DNA of 64,000 nucleotides from Carettochelys insculpta. Its lineage: Eukaryota; Chordata; Testudines; Carettochelyidae. The stretch is from NCBI RefSeq assembly GCF_033958435.1, contig NC_134142.1, positions 101,875,001 to 101,939,000 on the forward strand, given 5' to 3'. Shown here one piece after another: positions 31,812 to 43,469 of this stretch. The translations under genes were made by a program, and so were the position numbers. How positions within the stretch are numbered: the first letter of the stretch is position 1; every line of letters starts with the position of its first letter. Below the pieces are notes generated by a model. The model did not search any database, was not told where the DNA came from, and saw only the letters and a list, made by a program, of their open reading frames with translations.

Positions 31812-32514
31812 AGCCATGTCTACACGTGCACGCTACTTCGAAGTAGCGGCACTAACTTCGAAATAGCGCCCGTCACGGCTACACGTGCCGGGCGCTATTT
31901 CGAAGTTAACTTCGACGTTAGGCGGCGAGACGTCGAAGTCGCTAACCCCATGAGGGGATAGGAATAGCGCCCTACTTCGACGTTCAACGTCGAAGTAGGG
32001 ACCGTGTAGTCGTTGCGCGTCCCGCAACTTCGAAATAGCAGGGTCCGCCATGGCGACCATCAGCTGAGGGGTTGAGAGACGCTCTCTCTCCAGCCCCTGC
32101 GGGACTCTATGGTCACCGTGGGCAGCAGCCCTTAGCCCAGGGCTTCTGGCTGCTGCTGCGGCAGCTGGGGATCCATGCTGCAGGCACAGGGTCTGCAACC
32201 AGTTGTCAGCTCTGTGTATTTTGTGTTGTTTAGTGCAACTGTGTCTGGGAGGGGCCCTTTAAGGGTGCGGCTTGCTGTTGAGTCCGCCCTGTGACCCTGT
32301 CTGCAGCTGTGCCTGGCACCCTTATTTCAATGTGTGCTACTTTGGCATGTAGACGTTCCCTCGCAGCGCCTATTTCGATGTGGTGCCGCGCAACGTCGAA
32401 GTTGAACATCAACGTTGCCAGCCCTGGAGGACGTGTAGACGTTATTCATCGAAATAGCCTATTTCGATGTTGCTATAAGCTATTTCGATGTAGGCTTCAC
32501 GTGTAGATGTAGCC
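31812..32514. mobile_element. Palindromic-end MITE with GC-rich core and AAT TSD
   Basis: The 703-bp element runs from AGCCATGTCTACACGTGCAC to TTCACGTGTAGATGTAGCC, with AAT at 31809-31811 and 32515-32517. CTACTTCGAAGTAG-type inverted blocks fill the arms. The core (about 32040-32200) is the reverse complement of the core in 8704-9483, including CAGCAGCCCTTAGCCCAG and AGGGGTTGAGAGACGCTCTC. No transposase is present. Confidence 0.75.
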
Positions 32515-34404
32515 AATGACAGTTAATGCTGCTTCAGGCGGCATTAGCTGTACACCTACATCTCTTGCTTGTAATCTGGTAGTGAGGGGGGAGTGGGTTC
32601 CCTCCTGTCCTTCCTACTCATTCCTGACTCTTTTCGTTTCTTTTGCGTGGTTCTAGGGAAGAGGAAAGGCCAAAGGTAGCTACACAGAGCAGGCAGGAAC
32701 CCGCTTCTGTGTATAAATGGGACCACTGGGATCTTTCTGCAAATTGGCTTCATTTTGCACCATCCATCAAGGAGAGCATACGGACTGAAAATGGTTGCTG
32801 TCCCAGGCTTGTAAAGTGAATTAGACCTGAAACCTTACAGAGCTTCCCTGGGTTACACCAAGGAGGAATTTAGCCTGAGTGCCTCTTTCTAGAGGAAGCT
32901 CATGTCAGAGGATCATGCTGGGGTCTGTGTCACATTGGTAATACTGTGCCCTCTTTTTTCCTGTCATTATACTCTTGGCACCCGACTCTAGCTTTTGTAT
33001 TTCAGGTAAGCATTGCACTGTCCTCTCCTTGGATTTAATTGGGGTTGAACCATTCCATGGTACCTAAGTCCATGAAAAAAGAAGATAAATGTTTATCAGC
33101 CAACTGATTGGCTCATTCAGCTCCAGGCTTTGGATACTACACAAGCCAATGCAATAATACTCATTTTGATAGAAAAGCATATGTTTGGGTATTTTGTAGT
33201 ATGTTAATCCATTCTGAAATGCTTCTTTAACCCCATACTTGACTCATGGCTTACAAGGAGTTTTATTTTAGTAGCTACACTCCAATTCAGGGTGAGTAAG
33301 TAAAAAAGGCATTTTGCAAAGTTGACTCATGGTGATAAACATAACAACAACTGGAGCTGTGTGATTTTAAAAATCTCAACTTTCTGGATAATGGCATTTG
33401 AGTGCAACAGTCGTTGTTTTTCTTACTGTGAAAGATGCCACATCAGTTTGACTGCTGATATCCAGGTTCTCTTGTAGCATTTGTAACTTTAGAGTTATAT
33501 TGTATAGCACGTCTCACCCCAGCACCTTTAACTCCCTCGGCTGCCTTTTTATCTAAAGATATCGACCATATAGTCTGTGGCAACATTCTCCAGCAGCAGC
33601 TATCTAGTCTTTCTTAGGAAAACAATACTAAAATATTCACTCTTGTGCACACTATATATAAAAATAAACAGATGTTATTATGTTAACATATGTATTATGT
33701 TAATCATCTATATATTTATTTGAGAGAGTTTGTCTGTTTGGCTGTCTGTTCAAAAACTCATCCTAAACAGTAAGAGCCAGGACCACAAAAATCAGTATAC
33801 AGCTTCCTCTTAGCATAACTTAAAGCAAGGTAAGGGTTCAGTTGTTCCAGGAAAATGAGATGTGCCTGGAATGGAATTGCTTTTCATAAACCAGTACAGA
33901 AGAGAGACAGAATCACTAGGCAAGCGAAAGAGACTGGCTGGGTGTACCCCCACTCCATCTGGGACTGTCCAAACCCTGAGGTTCTTACTCCCTCAGGCGC
34001 ACTTTAGGGAGGGTGAGGGAGACTGAAGCTCCTCCTCCACAGTTCATACAGGCACTTCATTAGCTGTTCTCTTTGTCAGGGAGCAAGCGGAATGTGCACA
34101 ATTTGCTGTAAATACTCTGGCTGGGGAGTGCAGGGGACAGATGAACCTGGTCTGCCCCAGCCAGGGGACGTGCAGCCCTCCTCCAGCTGTGCCCACTGCA
34201 GCAAGGTGCTTCTCACCTGGCCCCAAGCTGCGGTACTGAGGGAGGGCTGGGGTAGTGCTTTGTCCCAGGGCAGCCTGCATAAGAGAGTGCCTCATTCCCA
34301 GAGCAATGATTTAAATGGAGGAAAATAAAAGTTGAGTTAAGGACCCAAGCAATGTTCGGTGAATCTTCCAGTATGTTTGTGCATAAATTATAATATTATG
34401 TTTT

Positions 34405-34438
34405 CTATCTATCTGTCTACTTATCTATCTATCTATCT
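34405..34438. repeat. (TATC)n microsatellite
   Basis: This is an imperfect run of TATC units with a GTCTACT interruption. Confidence 0.8.
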
Positions 34439-34683
34439 TTTTAAAGGCACTGCCTAAAGTTTAAATGCTGTGCTTCAGCATCTTACATTATTGATATAAA
34501 AGCATATTTTTTCTCCATAACTTTGCTGCACATGTATGTGTAGGCACATGATATATATAGTGCATGCAAAAATGAGTGTTAATGCAAAGTAAAAGCAAAA
34601 ATAAAAATAAAAAATACATTTAAAATGTATAACTAAGGTTGAAAGCTCAGCCTGAGCTTTGCTGTCCTGTACACAATGAGACA

Positions 34684-34865
34684 TCATGATATAGTGGTTA
34701 GACAATTGGATTGGAAGTCAAATGGCATGGGATACAGTGTATGCTATTGACTTTCTGTCGCTTAACTTTTGTGCCTCAGTTTCCCCATTGTAAAATAGGG
34801 ATAATGGTGCTTATTTTTTATGAAGTACTTTAAATCTATCAAAGAAAAATCTTGTATTGCATATT
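34684..34865 (+). repeat. MIR-type SINE
   Basis: The order GATATAGTGGTTAGACAATT, GGATTGGAAGTC, TTTGTGCCTCAGTTTCCCCA and TGTAAAATAGGGATAATGG is that of a MIR in sense orientation, including its tRNA-like start. Confidence 0.75.
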
Positions 34866-35194
34866 ATATTAATTATGAATACATATCATCTTTATATAAT
34901 TATAAATTGTCAATTAGTACTATGTATAATCCAAACTGAATTTCTTATTCACCTTTGCATGTAGTGAGTTACATTGCAGCATGTACAGTGTAAAGATCAG
35001 GCTTAATTGTGAAGTCGCAGTGAGGTCTACATATCAAACCTAGTTTGAAGAAACTCAGTGAACAAATTTAAGGCTATGAAATCTAAAGTTAAATTTTTCA
35101 CCGTTTAAGACAGTCATGAAGTTTGAAGATTGCCATTTTGAGATGATGCCCTGGTGACTGTTAGACTAGATGATCCTGACCATGGATAACCAAG

Positions 35195-35585
35195 GGCTTG
35201 TCCACACTGCCTCCCTACTTCAAAGGGAAGGATGGTAAGTAGGGTATTGGGAGTTTATTAATGAAGTGCTGTGGTGCATATGCCGCATTTCATTAAGCAA
35301 ATCACCCACTGCCTCCCTGTGACAACTTTGAAGTGTTAAACTTTGAAGTTCTGGCTCCCGTCTAGCCGCAGCTCACCCACAGGTACTTTGAAGTGTCCGG
35401 GGTGCTTCGAAGTTCCTTTACTGGATGTGAGCTTGCACTTCCAAGTTGCCGCGGGGGGGGTGGGGGTGGGGTGGGGAATTTGCTTAATGAAGTGCTGCAT
35501 ATGCACAACAGCACTTCATTAATGAAATCCCAACACCCTACTTACCATCCTCCCTCTGAAGTAGGGAGGTATTGTAGACACAGCC
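35195..35585. mobile_element. Diverged palindromic MITE
   Basis: GGCTTGTCCACACTGCCTCCC at one end and GGGAGGTATTGTAGACACAGCC at the other are inverted repeats. Inner blocks TTAATGAAGTGCTG and CAGCACTTCATTAATGAA pair across a centre near 35390, with a G-run at 35451-35474. It resembles 13177-13612 but is older. Confidence 0.65.
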
Positions 35586-36430
35586 CCAGAGTTCTAAAAT
35601 ACACCACTGATATATTGATGTAAATAGATTACTGAAAAAAGTTTCAAATGGCCTATTTTCACAAGTACATGATAAATAAAATGACTTTATCCAAATATAT
35701 TCGTCACCATCTTTTAGATTAGGCCCCTCTGGGAGACGTACTCATTCTGAGTGTACTGAGAACTTGCTGCACAGCAGCTCCCTAAAGAAAAATGGTCACC
35801 CTTGATTAGAAGACCATAAATCTAGACCACAAAATTTGTTTCTGGATGTGAGCGCTACAGTTCTCAAATGTTGGCCCATTTTTAATTCTAAGGTTTAGAA
35901 TAATGCTTTCCCCATAGGTCATATTTAATGAATTAATTATTTGGACCTCTTTATATGTTACTGGCCAGATGTGTCCCCATGACCTATGGAAAAAAATTGA
36001 TTTAGACAAAAGTAAAACAGGAAGAAGTATTTAAATGAGGGATAGGAGGTATTTTTAAAGATGACTTTGAGAAGGCAATATGAGTAGTGGAAGAAAATAG
36101 TGAACCACACGCTTCTGCTTGGCTCATCTTTCACATATTTTTAAAATTCTTTCTTCTGAAATTGTTGGGTTAAGATGCTAGTCTCTGTTCACCCTCTTTG
36201 GCAAGAGACCATAGAGGTAAGAAAGTAACTAAGTAAAGGTTGTAGTATGTGTGGTTTAATAGAACTGTTCAGTGCTATTCATTCAACTCTGTGAGAGATT
36301 GCTTATGGATGTGTAAAAGGCACCAGAGTGTTTTAAAATCGGCATGTGCCCTGGTTTTTAGACATGAGTAAAATTTGCCCAGCTGTGGATGGTCAGAAGC
36401 AAGTCTTGTGAAATATTTGCATTTTATTAA

Positions 36431-36453
36431 AAAGAAAGAAAGAAAGAAAGAAA
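36431..36453. repeat. (GAAA)n microsatellite
   Basis: This is a short run of GAAA units about 180 bp upstream of a DENND2B exon. Confidence 0.8.
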
Positions 36454-36632
36454 CACAATGCTGTCAACTTCATAGCCAAATTCTACTCCAAATACTTCCA
36501 GCTGCAGTCGAAAAGATGACTCATGCTGAAAGCCGAAGAGCTTTGCTCTGACTTTTTCACTTGGCTCATATGATTTTTTTTTTACATTCCTGTCTGTTTT
36601 TCCTTTCTTTAAAAAAAAAAAAAAATGAGAAG

Positions 36633-36781
36633 GCGATTCACCCAAAGAAAATCCATACGAGGATGTGGAGCTAAAAGGCCGTCACGCAGGCCGAAAATCC
36701 CAGCAGCTCTCTGAGAATTCCCTAGATTCTTTGCACAGGATGTGGACTCCACAAGACAGGAAGTACACATCACCTCCCCAG
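36633..36781 (+). CDS. DENND2B: DENND2B coding exon (GDSPKENPYEDVELKG)
   Basis: This 149-nt exon encodes GDSPKENPYEDVELKG, RHAGRKSQQLSENSLDSL and HRMWTPQDRKYTSPPQ, a clear match to the DENND2B linker. GC at the start completes the Gly codon begun by G at 10775, and CAG before GTAATT ends it in phase 0. The acceptor is unusual. The pyrimidine tract is separated from the splice site by a run of 15 A, and the site itself is GAGAAG, a NAGNAG tandem. Using the upstream AG would add AAG and insert one Glu without shifting the frame. I chose the downstream AG because it keeps the family sequence VGD. Confidence 0.95.
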
Positions 36782-38194
36782 GTAATTCAGTATTTCTTGG
36801 TGTATAAACCTTCATTTCTTTCTGTGATTTAAGGTATCGTTAACCCTTTGTAAGAGACTCAACCCTGGAATATCAAGAACAATAATTGTATCTGAGTGAG
36901 AAAGTGCATGAAAAAAATAATTTAGACATGTCAAATAATTGCTGTAAACACTTCAGTGGTCATAATATAAATACTCTTCAGTATCAATTTACTGTAAAGT
37001 TTATTGTTAGTTGGAGTTATTCTGGTGTTAGTGAATGTATTAATTGCTAATATTATTTGGAGTGCCAATTCTGGTCCAACACCCTTTGCAGTCAATCAGT
37101 GTCTTTGCAGTGATTGTGATGGGAACTGGATCAGGCCCTAAACCCTGTTGATTATTGAGCCTTTCCCTACATCCATTCAAAACTATCCATGGGCTTTTAA
37201 AAAGAACAGAACAAAGAAGAAATGCTTCTTCATCTTGTCTGTGTGTTACATGTGGCTTGCTGAGCTGAGAAGTAACTTTTCTGTTACATTGGACAGCAGT
37301 TTTTATTGCCAATTTAACAAAAAAACGCTTGTACTAAATGCATAAAATATCATCCCCTTAATCCCCCCAACCCCTCCAAAAAAGAACAAAAAAAAATGAA
37401 GATGCCTGAAGGCCTAGATTCTGGTACTAACTTATCTAGAACTGCATGAAATATTCACAGCACAGGGCAAAGACCCAGAAGTCAGAGGGGTCTGCATTTT
37501 GTGTAGAATTTCCCAGTGTAGTCCAATTTCGTGTGATAGTTGTGAAATGATGTGGGGGTTTTATGCATTACCGGGCAGTTTTCACTCAAAAATTGTCCTA
37601 TTCTGAAACACAGATATAGGTTTACAATACATGCGTATTGCAATGTTCAAATAATGTACCTGTATTACTCTAACATTCAAAATTTCATTTTGGTCAAGAT
37701 GTATTTTTGCACTGACTCACGCACACATCCACATCAGTTCCAAGAGTAGGTCAAGTAAAGCCACACGTCAGTCTTGTGTAATGATCTTGCAGCAAGCTGG
37801 GAATATTTCATCAGTCAATTAACTGTTGTGGATCTTTTATCAGCATGGTCCATAAAGCTTTAGTAGTGCCAGCATTTACAGTTCACATGATGCTTCAGTT
37901 ATAAAATAGGAGCTCTTGCAAAAAAGGAGGACTAAATAAGGGCAGCTAAGGGTCACTGAAAAGACAGTGACAGATGGAGAATGAGTAAGAAGACAGAAGA
38001 GAAAACAATGCAGCTGTAACAGATATGAAAGAGTTACCACAGCGGAGATTATGATTTACTTGTGTTAAGGTTAAGCACCTTGAGGCCCCAAATGAGACTT
38101 GCCCCACTGTGCTTGGCACTTTAACAGACACATAGTAAGACACAGTCCTTGACCCGGGAGCCTGCAACCTAAACAGACAAAGAGTGGGAGAAAG

Positions 38195-38660
38195 GAAGGA
38201 TTATTCACCCTATTTTATAGATGGAGAGATGAAGCACATGAGGTCACACAGGAAGTCTGTACAGGTTGAACCTCTCTAGTCTGGCACCCTTTGATCTGAC
38301 TGGTGCCAAACAAGAGAATTTGCTGGACCGCAGGAGGTCAGTATTGTCTAGCCCATTACCAAGAGTGTCACTGCTTACTGGGCTCTTAGGAGACATTTAG
38401 GAGTAAATGAGAGATAAATAACAGCACAGAGGACTGAGAGCTACGCCTGGTGACCATAAACAAACTTTATGGGCCAGGGAAAACTTGGCCACACCCATGA
38501 GAAGTGGTTGTCTGGCTAATTAAAATCATGCTGAATTCCAGATGTTACCAGACAAAAGAGTTCTGGATTAGAGAGGTTCAATCTGTGGTATCAAAATGGG
38601 TAATTGAACCCAGATCCCCAGCCCAGTGTAATCATCACACAACCATCCATCCACTGATAA
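38195..38660 (-). repeat. MIR-type SINE split by a MITE
   Basis: Left of the MITE are ATTTTATAGATGGAGAGATG and GAGGTCACACAGGAAGTCTG. Right of it is GGTATCAAAATGGGTAATTG, then AACCCAGATC. Together they are one antisense MIR, interrupted by the element at 38262-38585. Confidence 0.7.
38262..38585. mobile_element. Tigger-like MITE, copy 3, nested in a MIR
   Basis: The 324-bp copy starts CAGGTTGAACCTCTCTAGTC and ends TAGAGAGGTTCAATCTG. It is flanked by TA on the left and TG on the right, where the host MIR normally reads GTCTGTGG. It matches the copies at 4135 and 22556 throughout. Confidence 0.8.
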
Positions 38661-39494
38661 CTTCTTTTTGACTTGGGACCAGAAATTTCAGTTAAACTCT
38701 GTCACAGTTATGTTGTCATGTTGCCAAGATACAAAGCAAGTAGGTGACTACTGTGGCTCATCCATGAAACTGTAATATTCTCTAGTTGTTGGTAGTAGGA
38801 AAGTCACCATCTCCCTATGAACAACACTGTTAGCTACAGTTCATCACCCAGTTTTTCCAGTGCTAGCTGCGTAGCTGGTATTCCCTTATAATCATCCATC
38901 ATGATAAATGTTACGGAAGAGATCAGGAGGTCAGCAAGTTTTGGGCACCCATCAACGAGCTGAATTGCTTTCACTAAGCTGTGCACTGCTGTTGATTTTT
39001 CTGGCTTGAGGACTTGTGGTGAACAGAGACCTCAGAAACGCTGGTCTGTGGTCCCTCTGAATCCCGCTGTGGTTTTGATCTTCTTTCTCATTGTTTTTTT
39101 TAATACTTGAAGGATTCAGATTTTAAAAAGGTGTTTTATGTATGGCATTGTGTCTCTGAGACAAATCCCATCTATACCTATCAACAAAAAACAACCCCCC
39201 ACCAAAAAAAATAAATGCTTAAGCATATAGGATACTCTACTTCTGGATCTCTTTATAGAGTAATTGTTGCTGCAGGAATATAGGACTATAAATTGAGACT
39301 GCAAAAGTGCTGGTATGGGGAGTAATTGGCTAATCTGTTTGTTAGAGCAAGTAGACTTATTACTGTAGCATGTTAGTAGTTAATAATATTAAGATTAATA
39401 AATATCACATAATAAATTTTTTCATCTGAGCATCTGATAGAACTCTAGAAACCTTGATGAGGCCTGTTAAAATGTCTAAGGTAGATACAGTAAG

Positions 39495-39605
39495 TATCCT
39501 GATGCATGTAAGTAAATTGAGGTACAGCATGATGACAAAAGTGGCTTGCCCACATTTAAACAGTGGCTGAGTTGGGAAAAGGGCTCAGGAATCTTGGCTC
39601 CCAGT
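39495..39605 (-). repeat. MIR-type SINE remnant, antisense
   Basis: TAAATTGAGGTACAGCATGA, AAAAGTGGCTTGCCCACAT and GGCTCCCAGTCTACTGTG fit an antisense MIR/CORE-SINE. Confidence 0.6.
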
Positions 39606-40126
39606 CTACTGTGTTAACTCCAGGGCAACAGCAGAATGCACTGCTGCCACACAATACAAAATACTGTTGGGAAACCTAAAATTGTTCATGCCCATAAATT
39701 GTTTGGCAGTTAATGTAATGAGACTCAGCTTTCCCGCAGGGATTAACTAAGCAGATTCATGTTTTGAAGGGCTTTTTTGAAGATTCTTAATGAATGTGGA
39801 ACAGAGGAAAAACTAGGCTTAAACTTTCTGAAATGACTGAGATAATCTTTACTGTATAGGGCAAGGCAACATTATAGAAAAACAGAGGGTCTGATTTCCA
39901 CACAGCAGTGAAACAGCATTGACTTTGATGGAGTTACTCCCAATTTACCTGAGTGTAAGAGAAGGGAGAATTAGAGTCACTGTGTCGTTGCTCTGGTGTC
40001 AGCCATGCTTTTGCAGTGAGGTACAATATTAAGGCGCACACTTTATTAAATTGTGTGACTTACACCCCACAAAGTCTGTGGATGTTTAAGACACTAATTC
40101 AAAGTCCACAGGAATCTATATAATTT

Positions 40127-40143
40127 TGTTGTTGTTGTTGTTG
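40127..40143. repeat. (GTT)n run
   Basis: TTGTTGTTGTTGTTGTT in intron. Confidence 0.7.
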
Positions 40144-40399
40144 ATTTCAATGCACTTTGGATCCTTCTGTGCTTCAAACCATTGTATGTCTTGTAGAGAC
40201 GATGCTCTCATGGCAGGAAAATCTTTGTATTGCCATAATATGTTCATAAAGAGCCTTTTCCCCCACTCTTTGAAGTCCTTTGAGAGTCTTTTCATGGACT
40301 TTGAAGGGAGATAGAAGAAGCCCCAATGCATCTGGCCTTTATGTCCACGATAGGTGCATCTGAAACAAATAGGATGCCAAGTTGTTTGTGTTTGTGCAG

Positions 40400-40615
40400 C
40401 TACCTTCGAAGCCCAGCAGCCAGTCCCTGCGCCTTGGAAACTGGTCCGAGAGAAAGAGCCACCGCTTACCACGATTACCCAAGCGACACAGCCATGATGA
40501 CATGCTGCTTTTGGCTCAGCTTGGCATCCCCTCCTCGCCATCCAGTCTGAATGAAGACAGTCTGAGCACCACAAGTGAACTGCTGACCACACGCAGGGCT
40601 AGGAGGATCCCTAAG
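40400..40615 (+). CDS. DENND2B: DENND2B coding exon (GNWSERKSHRLPRLPKRHS)
   Basis: This exon is exactly 72 codons, phase 0 at both ends. It reads LPSKPSSQSLRLGNWSERKS, then RLPRLPKRHSHDDMLLLAQL, then SSLNEDSLSTTSELL and RRARRIPK. All of these are recognisable DENND2B. The acceptor is GTGCAG and the donor is AAG|GTAATG. The segment is basic and Ser-rich and looks disordered, with likely phosphorylation sites. Its 216-nt symmetric length means skipping would keep the frame. Confidence 0.96.
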
Positions 40616-43221
40616 GTAATGGCCACTGTAGTCTTGTCTGAACTGTGCATCAGTCACAGTGGTCCAGCCTTGTTTTCCCTTTCGCTAAGGTAAATGTGTT
40701 GTCACTAGAACAGAGCCTCCACCCCGCTCTGGTAGTGTGAAGCACCCCTGTTGTTGACTAAACTGGGTGCTTAAGAATTTGCTCTGCACTGGGGAATTCT
40801 CAGATGATGTGGGGCCACAGCAGTAGCTGCTATTCCACCTACCTCCTGCCCAGGGCCGAAGGGATGTGCCAGAAGAAAATGAGCTATATTGAAGGCATCT
40901 CTGCCCCACAGTGATGCTAGGTGCTGGAATGGCCTTTTGGGAATGAGGGGTTGCTAGCATGTTACAGTAAACCATAGGTTACTCTGATAGGTGTTGGGCA
41001 TCTGGGCAGATGCATATTGGCCCCAGCATCTGGTTGCAATAAAGATGGCTTAAAGCTTCCCTTGTCCTTGTAAGTAGTTTCATGCCATGAACAGATCAGA
41101 CAGCCTGGAGGATCTTTCTTTTTTTGTCTGTTTCCCTGCAGAAAGAAATCTCATGTCCATATTTTAAACAGCCAGCAGAAGAGCTAGGAGCTCTGGGGAA
41201 CAGAGGGATATATCAGTCTTTATATGCATTTGCTGCATGCAATGGGTCTAGAGTGAGAGGTCCTCCCCAGAAGGTGGGGTGCCTCTGCACTGCTCCCAGC
41301 TGGGCTTGGAACATCTATAGGACCCAAAATACTAAGCGCCTTTTTGCTAGCCTGACTTAACTCTATATTTTATACAGCTTTTCCACTGTTTAAAACTATC
41401 ACATCATTTCTTTAAGTGCTATGAGGCTGAGCATTGGATTGTATCCAGCTCAAGAAGTCTGAACTTGTAATTGTTGATCTATTACTATTTGTAATGTTCA
41501 CTGTGCATCTTAAGATTTCTGCTTCTTTGTTTTGTTTATTATAACTGTTCCCAAGGCAATCTCCACTGACCTAACATGGACCCCATGCTTGACTCACAGC
41601 CTCTGCAGTCCAGATCAGCTTGTCATTACAGATCCAAAATAAAAATGAATTAAATTTGAGCTCTTTCAGCCAAAAAAAAAAAGTTTCAGATGCAAAGTGG
41701 GAAATGAAGTAATTGTCTGGTGCAATAGTGTCAAGGAGGAGAAAATTGTATTGTGCATTTAGCTTTTTCCTGTTCTATAAGGGATTATTCTTAAAATGAT
41801 GTGGCTATAAATATTGTGTGGACAGAAGAGGAACATTTTTGTATTTCTGGAATTCTTCTGAGCAGGAAGTAAACTAAAATGAAGTCAACTAATTATATGC
41901 CCTTAAATAATAATATCAGGACCAGTTCTGATACCATTACTCACATTGATTATAATACCTTATTGCAGGAGTAGATGTTACCCAGAGATACTTCAGTGGG
42001 TATAACCCTGGAGTAGGTTACTACTCAATGTAAGTAATAGTGGCAGAATCTGGCCCTTAATTTTGTACCTCAGTCCTCTATTTTGTACCTCAGTCCTCTA
42101 TTTGTTTCTCTGATTTAAAGGGATACTGTCATCTTGAAAATTCCATTCTTTCCAATTCTCACAATTTTATTACAAGTCTCACAATATTTGATGTTTTCTT
42201 AAAGCTTCAGCTCCTGGAAGCATGTAATTATGTGAGAGCCTCAACTTCTATTAAAAAAAATAGTTTCTCACCATTGTGGAGAAAACCAGAAAATGTGACT
42301 CCCAAGGACCCAAAAACTAAAAGTCAAATTAAAACAAAGCCACTTTTTTTTTAAATGTCATATTTTTTACATCAGTCTCCTGGTTTTAGATAGCATTTTT
42401 GAAGTGGTGGAATTATGAGAGGCTACTTGTGCAATAAGGTGCTATGCAGTATGAGTAAAAGCCTCAGAATTTGTCTCTTCAATTTTGTAGCTCTCTTTCC
42501 TCCTTTTTGTTTCTCTGTTTGAAAGGGACTTTGTTAATTTGAAAATCGTATTTTCATCTTACAGTTGTGTACAGCACCTCTTTTTCTAACAAGTATCACT
42601 CAACATGCCCTGAACTGACTAAAACAGATCATTGAGAAATTATGTATTCCTCCGCTCACTTTTTGCGTTTGACAGCATTTTGTGTAGAGTCACTGCACTG
42701 TGCTCTTGACGGTCAATTGCACTGATTCTCAGAGCCACCTCCTGGGGCCTTAGTGTGACTGAGAATCTGCCACCCAGCATGGCGATATCATTCTGATATG
42801 CTGCTTTGTGGGGAGCTCACATCCATCCTCCTTCCCAGGCCTTAGGAAAGGAAAAAAAAAAACACGTTTACTACTAAAGCAAAGCGAAAACTGAGCAGGT
42901 CACTGGCAGGCATGTGCACAGAGAGGAAGGGGAAGGGAAAGGATGAGCAGGGCCCAAATGTGTTTGGTAGTTGGTCTCATGGGGCCTACCATCCTTTCTA
43001 AATATCAGCAAAGGAACAGGGAGGACAAAGTCTTAGCTTCTACAATTTTTTCTTTCTTTTTTTGCTCTTTGGTGTTTTTTTTTTTAAACTTTGTGATTGA
43101 CTTTCTGAAGGAATTAACAAGAAATCAGGATACAACATCCTGTCTGAAGTGTGCTTGATCAGGAATTTTAGTTTTTAGACATTAGTCAATTTGAGAGATT
43201 TCATATTGACACCATACGTTA

Positions 43222-43469
43222 GGCTATGGCTACACAGCAGGTGCTATCTTTGAATATAGCAATGCTATTCTGGCATCCCTGTACACTTCATTGCAGGAGG
43301 AGTACAGGGATGCCTCAAAATTGTGCTTTCTTTCTGCATGTGGTGCCATTTAGATAGTGCCACATGCTGAAATAGGCAATTTTGATTTCTACTCAAACTT
43401 AGCTATGCAATTTGTGTAATGCAAATTGCGTTGTTTATGTCATAGTTAGGCTGCTGTGTAGACATACCC
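43222..43469. mobile_element. MITE with GGCTATGGCTACAC ends
   Basis: GGCTATGGCTACACAGCAGG on the left and GGCTGCTGTGTAGACATACCC on the right are inverted repeats. The interior has a further inverted pair around AGTACAGGGATGCC. TTA precedes the left end. The right flank is not an exact match. Confidence 0.65.

Larger units (their letters stand above)
10776..36632 (+). other. DENND2B: DENND2B intron, 25.9 kb, main mobile-element block
   Basis: The donor is GTAAGG and the acceptor is the GAGAAG tandem at 36627-36632. The intron contains the palindromic MITE at 13177, the DIRS-like element at 14958-20567, a DIRS-like fragment near 23290-24180, Tigger-like, hAT-like and 3-bp-TSD MITEs, a fold-back element at 26859-27365, a MIR at 34684, and microsatellites. 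I see nothing I can assign in 10776-13170, 13620-14500, 20570-22550, 24190-26740, 27380-31140 or 32515-34680, beyond ordinary AT-rich intron and some GC- or C/T-rich patches. Confidence 0.7.
36782..40399 (+). other. DENND2B: DENND2B intron with MIR and Tigger-like MITE
   Basis: The donor is GTAATT and the acceptor TTTGTGCAG. A Tigger-like MITE at 38262-38585 splits an older antisense MIR, and another antisense MIR lies near 39495-39605. A short GTT run is at 40127-40143. Elsewhere I see only AT-rich intron. Confidence 0.7.

Noticed and set aside
34500..34560. Possible tRNA gene next to the MIR at 34684
   Set aside because: The tRNA-like box belongs to the MIR head. No cloverleaf with intact A and B boxes can be drawn.
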